A stretch of 37,377 nucleotides of DNA from positions 1 to 37,377 of the forward strand of contig JAPLLC010000087.1 of NCBI GenBank assembly GCA_026387775.1, written 5' to 3'. Shown piece after piece: positions 16,609 through 24,797 of this stretch. Position numbers and translations under genes: made by a program. This DNA is from Candidatus Methylomirabilota bacterium (GTDB lineage: Bacteria > Methylomirabilota > Methylomirabilia > Methylomirabilales > 2-02-FULL-66-22). The notes below the pieces were generated by a model. It was not told where the DNA came from and searched no databases. It saw nothing but the letters and a program-made list of their open reading frames with translations. Numbering within the stretch: position 1 is the first letter of the stretch; each line of letters starts with the position of its first letter.

Positions 16609-16857
16609 TCACTCCTGCCGAAAGAGACGGTCCATCACGGCGTCGCGACTCACCTCGTGATGCCGCGCGACCTCGGCCAGAATGGCGGCGAGGGTCCCGA
16701 TGCGCAAGGAGGCATGGCGCGGAATGGTGATGTGATGCTCGCCCCGCTCCCGTGTGGTGAGCCGGAGATGGCTCCCAGTCTGGCGGGTGATAGCGTATCC
16801 GAACGCCGTCAGGGCCTCGGCGAGGGATTGGCCGGAGACGTCCCGCGGCAGCCTCAT
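16609..16857 (-). CDS. hicA: HicA-like toxin (mRNA interferase)
   Basis: 82-aa double-stranded-RNA-binding-fold protein. The HicA core is visible: G.AITRQTGSHLRL (20-32) with catalytic H30, then HHITIPRHASLRIGTLAAIL, the family's 'H..vP.h..l..gtl..Il' pattern. HicA cleaves mRNA and is held inactive by HicB. It starts inside the HicB stop (ATGA, 16854-16857), so translation is coupled with the antitoxin first. Confidence 0.88.
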   Translation of the reverse strand: MRLPRDVSGQSLAEALTAFGYAITRQTGSHLRLTTRERGEHHITIPRHASLRIGTLAAILAEVARHHEVSRDAVMDRLFRQE

Positions 16858-17060
16858 GCGGCGATGACTTCGTCCCGGACGAAGTGGAGCCGAATGACCG
16901 ACGGGGCACTCCCCTCCGCGAAGTGACAGCGCACGGCGTCGCGCACCTGGTCGGGGAGCTCGGCGAGGCTGTTGGCCTCCGTGAAGATCGGCGCGTTCAA
17001 CGCGCGAGCCGTGTACCCCCCCTCCGGCGCCTCCTCAACCACGACGATCAATTCCTGCAT
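16854..17060 (-). CDS. hicB: HicB-like antitoxin (short form)
   Basis: 68-aa partial RNase-H-fold antitoxin: ELIVVVEEAPEGGYTARAL (3-21) is the HicB strand-loop-strand, then IFTEANSLAELPDQVRDAVR replaces the usual 'GDT.EEA..n..eA' segment. There is no C-terminal DNA-binding domain, so this is the short class, which may not repress its own promoter. ATG 17060 has GGAGG 8 nt upstream; the frame to 17162 is unsupported. Located between a sugar kinase and a conserved hypothetical gene. Confidence 0.82.
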   Translation of the reverse strand: MQELIVVVEEAPEGGYTARALNAPIFTEANSLAELPDQVRDAVRCHFAEGSAPSVIRLHFVRDEVIAA

Positions 17061-17192
17061 CGTTTGTCCTCCCATTGGCCGCCACATCCGCGCGCATTGT
17101 CTGAAATCTTCTCCCGTTTTGCAAGCACTTCGAGTGGCCCGCAGCTTGACGTGCCCGAGCATCTCCGTCTCGAAGTTCGCAGCTCACCGCCG

Positions 17193-17915
17193 TCAGTCCT
17201 CCAGGTAGGCGTGGAAGAGGCGCTCGATCTCCCCGAGATTCTTCCGGAGCAGCAGCATGTTGGTGAACTGGGCGTAACAGTCGAGCTGAAGGAGGGCATT
17301 CAGGCCCGCATCCGCGACGTGGACCCCCAGGATCCGCCCGTGAAAGCAGCGGTTGACCACCACGATCTGCTCATAGATCCGCACCAATCCCTCCAGCGAC
17401 CAGTCCGGCTCCTTGCCCCGTTGTTTCCGAAAGAACTGCGCGAGCCAGTACATGGCGACCGCGCGGTAGGTCGTCTCTTCCAGGGTCGCAAAGGGCAGGT
17501 GGCTGTGCACCAACGGCCGAAGCTTGTCGAGGATGGCGCAGCCGCTGGTCACCATATAGATGCCGACCAGCGCGCTCAGACCGTCTTGCAGCGGGGCCCG
17601 CTTCCGGTACGTTCGGCTCTCGGTGGAGATCTCCACCTCGGTCTGCTCGTAGGACACGGTGCCCTTGAAATACTCGACCACCTCCATCAGGTTAGCCGCC
17701 ACGGGGCAGCGCGGGTGGTCCTCCGGCCGGAGGGGGCAGTTCGTGCACTGGTGGTGGGTGAGCTTGGTCCACTCCGGGTAGTCGTCGCGCTCCTTGACGA
17801 TGAGACCGAGCGTGCCGGGGTCGAGATTCACACGGAACTCGCGGACCCGGTCCTGCGGCGAGGTGAACCTGTAGTGGATCCAGATGCTCTCGCTCCCCTG
17901 ATCTCGTGTCGCCAT
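17193..17915 (-). CDS. Conserved-looking hypothetical protein with Cys cluster
   Basis: 240-aa cytosolic protein. The N-terminal 50 residues look like an all-beta strand-rich segment (IHYRFTS, REFRVNLDPGTLGLI). Then comes C57-x2-C60-x9-C70 (HHQCTNCPLRPEDHPRCP), a possible metal or Fe-S site. The rest is helical, including LQLDCYAQFTNMLLLRKNLG near the end. I do not recognise a characterised family. ATG 17915 has GGGTGGGAG just upstream; the open frame continues to 18632 only as a shadow of the next gene. It lies 83 nt downstream of the URO-D-like gene, same strand, so the two may be co-expressed. Confidence 0.75.
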   Translation of the reverse strand: MATRDQGSESIWIHYRFTSPQDRVREFRVNLDPGTLGLIVKERDDYPEWTKLTHHQCTNCPLRPEDHPRCPVAANLMEVVEYFKGTVSYEQTEVEISTESRTYRKRAPLQDGLSALVGIYMVTSGCAILDKLRPLVHSHLPFATLEETTYRAVAMYWLAQFFRKQRGKEPDWSLEGLVRIYEQIVVVNRCFHGRILGVHVADAGLNALLQLDCYAQFTNMLLLRKNLGEIERLFHAYLED

Positions 17916-17998
17916 TCTCCCACCCTGCTTTCTCTCGTCCGGGTTGCCATTCCGAGATCTTCGATTCGACAGCGCGGCCCCGCCGGACTCGCAGTCCG

Positions 17999-19159
17999 TC
18001 AGGCCAGAGGATACCGGCCCAGGTCCTGGGCCGCTTCGTACATGGCCACGACATTCTCCGGCGGCACGTCGGGCTGGATGTTGTGGACGGGGGAGACGAC
18101 GTACCCGCCGCCCGGCCCCAGGTCCCGGATGCGGCGGCGCACCTCCCCGCGCACCTCTTCCGGCGTGCCGTGCGGGAGGACGTGGTGGGTGTCGATGGCT
18201 CCCCAGAAGGCCAGCCGATTTCCGAACTCCCGCTTCAGCTTCTCGGTGTCTTCCATCCCGGCCGCCCTGACCTCGACGGGATTGAGCACTTCCACGCCGA
18301 TCTCGACGAGGTCGGGGATCAACGGATAGATGGCCCCGTCGGTGTGATAGTACCGCTTGGCGCCGGTGCGCGTCTTGAAGAAGTCGAAAGTGCGTTTCTG
18401 GCGGGGCTTGATCAGGGCTCGATAGAGCGCGGGCGAGATCAGGGTGCGCTCGGTCATCCCCAGGTCGTCGCTGGTCACCACCACGATGTCCACGTTGTCT
18501 CCCACCTCTTGCAGGGCCCGCTCCGCCATGACCAGGCGAATCTCCAGGTAGCGGTCCATCAGCGCCTCGGCGAACTCCGTGTCGGCGACCAGGTCCATGT
18601 AGAAGTTCTCCCAGCCCCGCAGCTCGCAGCAACGCAGGAAGAAGGCGCAGTTCAGGTCCAGGACGACGGCATAGTCGGTCTCACGGTGGAGCCGCCGGGC
18701 CCTGTCTTTGAGTCCCCGGTAGCGACCGGGGTCCAGGGGGTCCGGCCAGGAGTGGCGCTCGACGGCGGCGAGCGTGGCCTCCTCGGCCAGGGGGGACCGG
18801 CACAGGTCGAAGTAGTAGCTGTCCTGCGGCCGCGTGCGGACGACGCCCCACTCATCCTGGACGGTATGGTCGTCGATCCACCGGTCCTTCCAGCCGTCCG
18901 GCGCTCCCAGCCCGATCCCCCGGAAGTCCACCCGGAAGCGGCGCAGCACCTCCTCGTCCACCTTGGCCGTCTGCGCGCGGGTGTCCTTCAGTTGGGCCAT
19001 CCTCTCATCCATGCCCAGGTGCCTGAGCAGGCTCCGATACGCGACCAGGGTGATCCCGTCGCCGACCGCCTGGCCCAGTGCGATAGGGACGCGATCCGGC
19101 TCCTGGTGGTTCAGGCTCGCCAGCACCCGCTCCCGTGGCGTCATCTCGGCTCGCCGCAT
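17999..19159 (-). CDS. Uroporphyrinogen decarboxylase superfamily protein
   Basis: 386-aa TIM-barrel protein of the URO-D/MtaA superfamily. The opening MTPRERVLASLNHQEPDRVP is typical of the non-HemE members. At 271-276 YHTDGA replaces the HxCG zinc motif of the corrinoid methyltransferases MtaA/MtbA. The porphyrin-binding arginines of true HemE are not evident. It therefore belongs to the uncharacterised branch, perhaps a demethylase or decarboxylase of a small aromatic. ATG 19159 has GGGAGG 8 nt ahead; it starts 27 nt after the msrQ stop. The family is often expanded in anaerobic and soil bacteria. Confidence 0.85.
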   Translation of the reverse strand: MRRAEMTPRERVLASLNHQEPDRVPIALGQAVGDGITLVAYRSLLRHLGMDERMAQLKDTRAQTAKVDEEVLRRFRVDFRGIGLGAPDGWKDRWIDDHTVQDEWGVVRTRPQDSYYFDLCRSPLAEEATLAAVERHSWPDPLDPGRYRGLKDRARRLHRETDYAVVLDLNCAFFLRCCELRGWENFYMDLVADTEFAEALMDRYLEIRLVMAERALQEVGDNVDIVVVTSDDLGMTERTLISPALYRALIKPRQKRTFDFFKTRTGAKRYYHTDGAIYPLIPDLVEIGVEVLNPVEVRAAGMEDTEKLKREFGNRLAFWGAIDTHHVLPHGTPEEVRGEVRRRIRDLGPGGGYVVSPVHNIQPDVPPENVVAMYEAAQDLGRYPLA

Positions 19160-19186
19160 TCGTTTGACCTCCCGCCCGCCTTCCGT

Positions 19187-19801
19187 TCAGGATGCCCGAT
19201 CTCGGGGACGCCGTGCCAAACGGAGCGCTCCCCACAATCGAACTCCCAGGAGGAGCGCCAGGATCGCGGCGTACACGTACGGCGCGGTCCGTCCCTGCTT
19301 GGCCAGCCAGAGAAAGTGCAGGGCCGCCAGGACACCGACAAGATACACCATACGATGGATCCGGCGCCAGACTGTTCCGCCCAGCCGTCTCACCATGCCA
19401 CCCGTGGAGGTGACGGCGAGGGGCACCAGGAGGAGCAGGGCCAGCATTCCCACCGTGATGTACCGGCGCTTGACGAGATCGGCCAGCATCTGGTCCCAGT
19501 TGAAGTAGTGATCTATCAGGATCCACACCAGGAAGTGCAGACTGGCGTAGAAGAAGGCGAAGAGGCCGAGGAGGCGCCGCAGGAGAAGGGGCCAACCGAT
19601 CCCGAAGACGATGCGAAGGGGCGTGAGCGCCAGCGTGGCGAGGAGCAGCCGGAACGTCCACTGGCCGAGCCAGTTGGTGACGAAGCTGATGGGGTTCGCC
19701 CCGAGGCCGTCCGTCGTGGCGTAACAGGCGAGGACCAGCAGCGGCAGGAGGCAAAGGACCCACGCGACCGCCTTCAGCCAGATGCGTGCGGGACGTGTCA
19801 T
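19187..19801 (-). CDS. msrQ: Heme-binding membrane subunit of MsrPQ
   Basis: 204-aa inner-membrane b-type cytochrome that passes electrons from the quinone pool or flavin to periplasmic MsrP. Six membrane segments are visible. Candidate heme ligands are H89 (ASLHFLVW), H149 and H162 (HRMVY...AALHFLWL), as in YedZ. Its ATG shares one base with the msrP stop (TGATG around 19801), the standard order msrP-msrQ with coupled translation. Confidence 0.93.
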   Translation of the reverse strand: MTRPARIWLKAVAWVLCLLPLLVLACYATTDGLGANPISFVTNWLGQWTFRLLLATLALTPLRIVFGIGWPLLLRRLLGLFAFFYASLHFLVWILIDHYFNWDQMLADLVKRRYITVGMLALLLLVPLAVTSTGGMVRRLGGTVWRRIHRMVYLVGVLAALHFLWLAKQGRTAPYVYAAILALLLGVRLWGALRLARRPRDRAS

Positions 19802-20754
19802 CAGTAGTTCTTCTTCAGATCCATCCCCGCGTAGAGCGAGCCCACCTGCTCGGCGTAGCCGTTGAACATGGGCGTCTTCCGCCGCATGAACTCGCCGATC
19901 CGCCGCTCCGTCGCCTGGCTCCAGCGGGGGTGGTCCACCGCGGGGTTCACGTTGGAATAGAAGCCGTACTCCTGCGGCGCGGACTTCTCCCACGCGGTCT
20001 TGGGCTGCTCCTCCGTCAGGCGTATCCGCACCAGGGACTTGGCGCTCTTGAAGCCGTATTTCCACGGCACCACGATCCGGATCGGCGCTCCGTTCTGGTT
20101 CGGCAACACCTGTCCGTACATCCCGACCGTGACGAGCGCCAGCGGGTGCATCGCCTCGTCCAGCCGCAGCCCTTCCACGTACGGCCACTCGACCCCCCCG
20201 AACGCGGCGAGGCTCGGCTTCTGGGCGGGAAACTGCTCGGGGTCTTTGAGTGTCGTGAACTCGACATAGCGGGCCTTGCCCGTCGGCTCGACCTGCTTGA
20301 GCAGGGCGGACAGCGGAAAGCCGATCCACGGAATCACCATCGACCAGGCCTCCACGCACCGAAGCGAATAGACCCGCTCTTCCAAGGGAAAGCGGAGGAT
20401 CTCCTCGATGTCGAACCGCTTGGGCTTGTGGACCAACCCATCCACCTGAACCGTCCACGGCCGCGGCTTGAGCATGTGGCCCAGCCTCGCCGGGTCCTCC
20501 TTGTCCGTGCCGAACTCGTAGAAGTTGTTGTAGGTCGTGGCGCTCTTGAAGTCGGTAGGCTTGTCTCCTATGACATAGTCGGGGTTCCGCTTTGCCGCAA
20601 GGGGTTGCCCCGCGGCGGACGCCTGGGCGGCCTGGGTCGCCGTCGGCAGCAGAGCCAGGGCGGCCGCCCCGAGCATGAACTCCCGGCGATTCAGGTACAG
20701 ACGGTGATCGGTAATCTCGGACGCCTTGAACCTCGGCGCGCGCTTGATCAACAT
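19801..20754 (-). CDS. msrP: Periplasmic methionine-sulfoxide reductase, Mo-cofactor subunit
   Basis: 317-aa sulfite-oxidase-fold enzyme that reduces methionine sulfoxide in oxidised envelope proteins. A Tat signal is seen ([15 protein letters not shown], twin Arg 23-24), followed by an Ala-rich h-region. The Mo-ligand cysteine is C133 in [26 protein letters not shown] (73-85) is typical of YedY/MsrP. The ATG at 20754 has GAGGGGAGC upstream. Export in folded state with molybdopterin is expected. It has an intact partner, msrQ. Between it and pgeF lies only a 7-bp tandem array. Confidence 0.95.
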   Translation of the reverse strand: MLIKRAPRFKASEITDHRLYLNRREFMLGAAALALLPTATQAAQASAAGQPLAAKRNPDYVIGDKPTDFKSATTYNNFYEFGTDKEDPARLGHMLKPRPWTVQVDGLVHKPKRFDIEEILRFPLEERVYSLRCVEAWSMVIPWIGFPLSALLKQVEPTGKARYVEFTTLKDPEQFPAQKPSLAAFGGVEWPYVEGLRLDEAMHPLALVTVGMYGQVLPNQNGAPIRIVVPWKYGFKSAKSLVRIRLTEEQPKTAWEKSAPQEYGFYSNVNPAVDHPRWSQATERRIGEFMRRKTPMFNGYAEQVGSLYAGMDLKKNY

Positions 20755-20807
20755 GCTCCCCTCCTCTATCGCAACCAGCCTCCATCCCTCAGCTGGTCAG
20801 CTATCAT

Positions 20808-20882
20808 CTCTCGGCTCGGCTCTCAGCTCTCGGCTCGTGACTCTCGGCTCGCGGCTCGCGGCTCGTGGCTCGTGGCTCTCAG
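20808..20882 (+). repeat. 7-bp tandem repeat array, GGCTCTC/GGCTCGN type
   Basis: About ten units (TCTCGGC, TCGCGGC, TCGTGGC variants). It overlaps the last 19 codons of pgeF and extends into the spacer before msrP. Period 7 gives a 21-bp translated period (SREPRAE-like) in the protein tail. Confidence 0.85.
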
Positions 20883-21695
20883 CATGATGAAGTTCATCAT
20901 CCGGCCGGTTCGCCCCTTCTCGGCGCGATGCGAGAAGAAGAGGTCGGTCCGGCAGCTCGTGCAGAGCCCCGCATCCTCGATCCGGTCGGGGCGGACCCCG
21001 GCCTCCTCCAGGACGGCGCGGTTGACCCCGGCCAGATCCAGCCGGCAATGGCCGGGTCGAGTCGGCGTCGCCTGCGCTTCCCAGTCGGGGAGCGCCGCGG
21101 CCATCGCCCCCATCACCGGCGCGTCCACCTCGAAACAACATCCGCGGATCCCGGGCCCGAGGGCCGCCCGGCAATCGGCCGGATCCGTTCCGTAGGCGGC
21201 CTGCATGGCGAGGACGGCCCTGGCCGCGATCCGTCGCGCCGTCCCCCGCCAGCCGGCGTGAACGGCCGCCACCGCCCCTCGGACCGGATCGTGAATCAGG
21301 ATCGGCAGGCAATCGGCCGTCGAGACCACCAGAGCCACATCCGGCAGCTCCGTGATAAACGCGTCGAACTCGGCCGGCTCCTCCACCAGGCAGCGCGGAA
21401 ACCCTTGGCGCCGCATCAGGCCTGCATCCACCCGCAGGACCTCGTTCCCATGCACCTGTTTGGCACGGACGATCCCGGTCGAATCGATGCCGAAGGCGGC
21501 GAAGAAGCGCCGCCGGTTCTCCTCCACGAGGGTGGGATCGTCCCCCACGCTCTGCCCCAGGTTGAGCGTGGCGAAAGGAGGCCGGCTGACTCCGCCCTGC
21601 CGGCTGCTGAACGCGTGAACGACCTCGCCCGACTCGGAGAGCAACCGGGACTGGACGAACGCCGTCGCCCCCGGGCGCTGCTGTAAGGGTGTCAT
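20823..21695 (-). CDS. pgeF: Peptidoglycan editing factor / laccase-domain protein
   Basis: 290-aa YfiH family (polyphenol oxidase/purine nucleoside phosphorylase fold). In E. coli the homologue removes wrongly built UDP-MurNAc-L-Ser precursors. The metal site is visible as H82 (KQVHGNEV), C129 (TADCLP) and H146 (VHAGWRG), plus GPGI..CCFEV. ATG 21695 overlaps the stop of the radical SAM gene (ATGA, 21692-21695), so the two are coupled. The normal C-terminus (TGRMMNFIML) is followed by about 18 odd residues (RATSHEPRAAS...) encoded by the 7-bp array. Confidence 0.93.
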   Translation of the reverse strand: MTPLQQRPGATAFVQSRLLSESGEVVHAFSSRQGGVSRPPFATLNLGQSVGDDPTLVEENRRRFFAAFGIDSTGIVRAKQVHGNEVLRVDAGLMRRQGFPRCLVEEPAEFDAFITELPDVALVVSTADCLPILIHDPVRGAVAAVHAGWRGTARRIAARAVLAMQAAYGTDPADCRAALGPGIRGCCFEVDAPVMGAMAAALPDWEAQATPTRPGHCRLDLAGVNRAVLEEAGVRPDRIEDAGLCTSCRTDLFFSHRAEKGRTGRMMNFIMLRATSHEPRAASRESRAES

Positions 21696-23425
21696 GCCAG
21701 GGCCGCCTTCCACGCGATGGTCCGTTCCGGGAGAAGCCCCATCGCCCGCTGGTACTCGATCTCCAGCCGCTCCCGCTTCGTGCCGACCTCGAAGTGGTCC
21801 CACGGGAATCGCTCGCCGAGCGGACGCTCCCGGCAGACGTAGAAGTCCGGGTTCCTCGGCCACTCCCGGAAGGCACGGCGCCAGTCCCCCTTATGGTCGA
21901 GGGCCAGAAGCAGCAGCTCCCCCACGTGCCGGTTCCCGCGCGCCAGGATCCCCTGCAGGCGGGCCCACTTTGGCACGTCGTGGGTGACGTGGATCCCGAC
22001 CTTGCGGAGCTCCCGCGTGAGCTGGCGGATCTTCCCCTCCAGACTCTTCACGTCCGCCATGGCGCACCACTGGAAGGCGGTCCAGGGTTTGGGGACGAAC
22101 GAGCTGACGCCCACCGTCAGCTCCGCCAGGCTGGAGGGATCCCGGCGGGCCTTCAGGATCCGGTGTCGGACGGTCTTGGCCACGTGGATGATCCCCTCGA
22201 TGTCCTCGGCCGTCTCGGTCGGCTGGCCGATCATGAAGTACAGCTTGACCCGCGGCACCCCCGAGGCCGCGATCAGGTCCACCGCCTCGAAGAGACGCGC
22301 GTCGTTGAGACTCTTGTGGATCACGGTCCGAAGCCGCTCCGTCCCGGCCTCCGGCGCGATGGTGAGCGTCTGGGTCCCGCTGTCGAGGAGCCCCCGGACC
22401 AGGCCGGGGCTCAGGCTATCCGCCCGGACCGAGGAGAGGGAGATGTCGGCCCCCTTGGCGCGGAGCCCGGCGATCAGCTCGTCGATCCATGGATAGTCCG
22501 AGACGCAGGCCCCCACCAGCCCGATCCGTCTCCCCTGCTCGAGCGCGGCATCGGCGGCCCGCAGGATGGCAGGCAGGTGCCGGTGCCGGACGGGACGGTA
22601 GATCTCCCCCTCCATGCAGAACCGGCAGCCCCGACCACACCCCTTGCCCACCTCTACGAGACCCATGGGCCCGAACTCGGTGTCCTCCGTGCGAATCACG
22701 GAGATCGTGTCGTGGTCGTCCGGCCGAGCGAGCCGTCGCTTGCGGACGGGCAGGGGTGCCCCGTCCCGCGCAACGACGTCGGCCACGGTTCCATCCTCCT
22801 GATACCTCACCTCGTACAGGTGCGGAACATAGACCCCTTCGATCCGGACGAGCGCCCGGAAGAAGGCGGCGCGCGCCGCGATCGGATCCCGCTCGGCTTC
22901 CCGGACCTCGCGCCACAGCCCGAAGACCTCGGGGCCGGATTCCTCTCCCTCCCCCAGAAAGAACCAGTCCATGAAGGCGGCCAGCGGCTCGGGATTCGAC
23001 CAGGCGCACACGCCGCCCATGCTGACCAGGGGATCCCCTTCCGCGCGCTCGCGGGGGCGGACCGGGATCTTGGAGAGCGCGAGGATCTGGAGCATGTGTA
23101 GGTAGTCGTTCTCGTAGGTCGCGGAGAACGCGACGCAATCGAACTCGCGCAGCGGCCGCTGCGACTCCAGACTCAGGACCGGCACGCCGCTTCGCTCGTG
23201 GACGGGAAGATCCTCGGGATCGGGGAGGAATGCGCGCTCGCAGACGATCTCCGGCCGCCGATTGAGCGCCCCATAGATCGTCTGGAACCCCAGGTTGGAC
23301 ATCCCGACGTAGTAGCTGTTCGGGAAGACCAGGGCCACGCTGAGGCGGCCCCCCCAGTCTTTCACGACCGTCCCCGTCTCCCCCTGGAGGCGCTTGCGCG
23401 CCTTGTCGGTCAGCTGCCAGTGCAT
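21692..23425 (-). CDS. B12-binding-domain radical SAM protein (TIGR03960-like)
   Basis: 577-aa protein: an N-terminal cobalamin-binding-like Rossmann part (LVFPNSYYVGMSNLGFQTIY, 32-51), a middle region with GGVCAWSNPEPLA, then the radical SAM core with CxxxCxxC at C263, C267 and C270 (KGCGRGCRFCMEG). IAPEAGTERLR and YFMIGQPTET are typical of the YgiQ-like/TIGR03960 family, whose reaction is not established. Members often stand near ribonuclease G and rplU; here it follows ftsZ across a terminator-like hairpin and is coupled to pgeF. The ATG at 23425 has no strong Shine-Dalgarno (GGGGCGCGAGGGAC just upstream). Confidence 0.9.
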   Translation of the reverse strand: MHWQLTDKARKRLQGETGTVVKDWGGRLSVALVFPNSYYVGMSNLGFQTIYGALNRRPEIVCERAFLPDPEDLPVHERSGVPVLSLESQRPLREFDCVAFSATYENDYLHMLQILALSKIPVRPRERAEGDPLVSMGGVCAWSNPEPLAAFMDWFFLGEGEESGPEVFGLWREVREAERDPIAARAAFFRALVRIEGVYVPHLYEVRYQEDGTVADVVARDGAPLPVRKRRLARPDDHDTISVIRTEDTEFGPMGLVEVGKGCGRGCRFCMEGEIYRPVRHRHLPAILRAADAALEQGRRIGLVGACVSDYPWIDELIAGLRAKGADISLSSVRADSLSPGLVRGLLDSGTQTLTIAPEAGTERLRTVIHKSLNDARLFEAVDLIAASGVPRVKLYFMIGQPTETAEDIEGIIHVAKTVRHRILKARRDPSSLAELTVGVSSFVPKPWTAFQWCAMADVKSLEGKIRQLTRELRKVGIHVTHDVPKWARLQGILARGNRHVGELLLLALDHKGDWRRAFREWPRNPDFYVCRERPLGERFPWDHFEVGTKRERLEIEYQRAMGLLPERTIAWKAALA

Positions 23426-23529
23426 GTCCCTCGCGCCCCGATCGCACTCTCTCGCTCTCCCGCCACTTGTGCAAGCATGCTACCAGCCTAATCGCGCGCC
23501 TTCAAGGCATTCAGCCACGGGACGCCACC

Positions 23530-23569
23530 AAAAGACGATGCCGGACCCCCAAACGTGAGGCCCGGCATC
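23530..23569 (-). terminator. Intrinsic-terminator-like hairpin after ftsZ
   Basis: On the minus strand GATGCCGG (23569-23562 side) pairs with CCGGCATC (23544-23537), followed by GTCTTTTGG. Stem 8 bp, loop 17 nt with extra partial pairing. It lies 31-70 bp past the ftsZ stop, in the 174-bp gap before the radical SAM gene, and would end the dcw transcript. Confidence 0.6.
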
Positions 23570-23599
23570 CGTGGTCAGCTCGTGACGTGACGCTCGCGC

Positions 23600-24781
23600 C
23601 TAGTCCGCTTGCCGCCGCAGGAAGGTCGGGATGTCCAGCACCTCCTCGGTCAGGTCGTCCAGCGGCAGCGTCATGTTCACCACCTTCTTGACCTGGCTCT
23701 TGGCCCGGCCGCCGCGCAGATACGACTCGCTCTCGGACAGCCCCTTCTGGGCCGCCGGCTTCGGCGTGTACGGGCGCAGAGTCGCGACGGGGGCCTCCTC
23801 GACCGACTCGCCCATCTGCGCCTCGTCGAACCCGGTGGCGATCACCGTGACGCGCACGTTCTGGCCCATATCGTCCTCGATGACGTCCCCGAAGATGATG
23901 TTGGCCTCCTTGTCCACCAGGTCGTGGACGATCTTGGAGGCTTCGCTCAGTTGGTAGATGGGCATCGTGGAAGAGTGAGTGAAGTTCAGCAGCACGCCGC
24001 GCGCCCCCTTGATGGACTGGTTCTCCAGGAGCGGGCTGTTGATGGCCTTCTGCACCGCCTCCACCGCGGCGTTGTCGTCCGACGCCTCGCCGATGCCCAT
24101 CATGGCCATGCCCCGCTCCGACATCACGGTCCTGACGTCGGCGAAGTCCACGTTGATGTAGCCCGGCTTCACGATGATGTCGGCGATCCCCTGCACCGCC
24201 TGGCGGAGGACGTTGTCCGCCATAGCGAAGGCCTCCTTGACCCCCGTGTTCTTGGTGGAGGCGTTGATCAGGCGCTGGTTGGGGATGATGATCAAGCTGT
24301 CCACGCTGGCCTTGAGCTCTTCCAGGCTGCGATCCGCCTGATCGTTGCGGCGCTTCCCCTCGAAGATGAAGGGCCTGGTGACCACGCCGACCGTCAGGAT
24401 GTCCATCTCCTTCGCCAGATTGGCGATGATGGGGGCCGCCCCGCCGCCGGTCCCGCCCCCCAGGCCGGCGGTGATGAACACCATGTCCGCCCCCTGGAGG
24501 ATCTGGAGCAGCCGCTCCGTGTCCTCGATGGCCGCCTTGCGCCCGATCTCGGGATTCGCGCCGGCCCCCAACCCCTTGGTGAGCTTCTCCCCGACCTGGA
24601 TCTTGTTCTCGACCGGCGAATGACGCAGCGCCTGGGCGTCGGTGTTCACAACGATGAACTCCACCCCGTTCGTGCTGGCGGTCACCATGCGGCCGACCGC
24701 ATTCGAGCCGCCGCCGCCGACCCCGATCACCTTGATGTTGGCCATCTTCTCCGCCTCCATCGTTTCCAGACTGATCGCCAT
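23600..24781 (-). CDS. ftsZ: Cell division protein FtsZ
   Basis: 393-aa tubulin-like GTPase forming the Z ring. GTP-binding N-terminal motif [12 protein letters not shown] (18-29), T7 loop [11 protein letters not shown] and a clear C-terminal conserved peptide [11 protein letters not shown] for FtsA/ZipA binding. The signature loop reads [11 protein letters not shown] at 107-117: the usual second Thr of GGGTGTG is Gly113 (codon GGC, 24445-24443). ATG 24781 has AGGAG and GGGGG upstream and sits 16 nt after ftsA; M13 (with GGAGGCGGAG ahead) is an alternative start. It ends the cluster, before a terminator-like hairpin. Confidence 0.97.
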   Translation of the reverse strand: MAISLETMEAEKMANIKVIGVGGGGSNAVGRMVTASTNGVEFIVVNTDAQALRHSPVENKIQVGEKLTKGLGAGANPEIGRKAAIEDTERLLQILQGADMVFITAGLGGGTGGGAAPIIANLAKEMDILTVGVVTRPFIFEGKRRNDQADRSLEELKASVDSLIIIPNQRLINASTKNTGVKEAFAMADNVLRQAVQGIADIIVKPGYINVDFADVRTVMSERGMAMMGIGEASDDNAAVEAVQKAINSPLLENQSIKGARGVLLNFTHSSTMPIYQLSEASKIVHDLVDKEANIIFGDVIEDDMGQNVRVTVIATGFDEAQMGESVEEAPVATLRPYTPKPAAQKGLSESESYLRGGRAKSQVKKVVNMTLPLDDLTEEVLDIPTFLRRQAD

Positions 24782-24797
24782 TCGTCGCCCCCTTCTC

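Noticed and set aside
17193-18632. N-terminal extension of the Cys-cluster hypothetical protein
   Set aside because: The upstream 239 codons are an out-of-frame reading of the URO-D-like gene.
17999-19159. hemE (true uroporphyrinogen decarboxylase)
   Set aside because: Length and fold fit, but the N-terminal arginine-containing porphyrin motif of HemE is missing, and no other heme gene is near.
16884-19807. Long plus-strand frames over 16884-18329 and 17906-19807
   Set aside because: They lie antisense to genes with clear motifs and RBSs, and their products lack any family signature.
19187-20785. A single 532-codon minus-strand frame covering msrQ and running up through msrP
   Set aside because: The N-terminal 328 codons are an out-of-frame reading of msrP; msrQ starts at ATG 19801, overlapping the msrP stop.
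20808-20882. CRISPR array
   Set aside because: The unit is 7 bp with no spacers; it is a simple tandem repeat, as are the arrays at 14365, 26904 and 33100.
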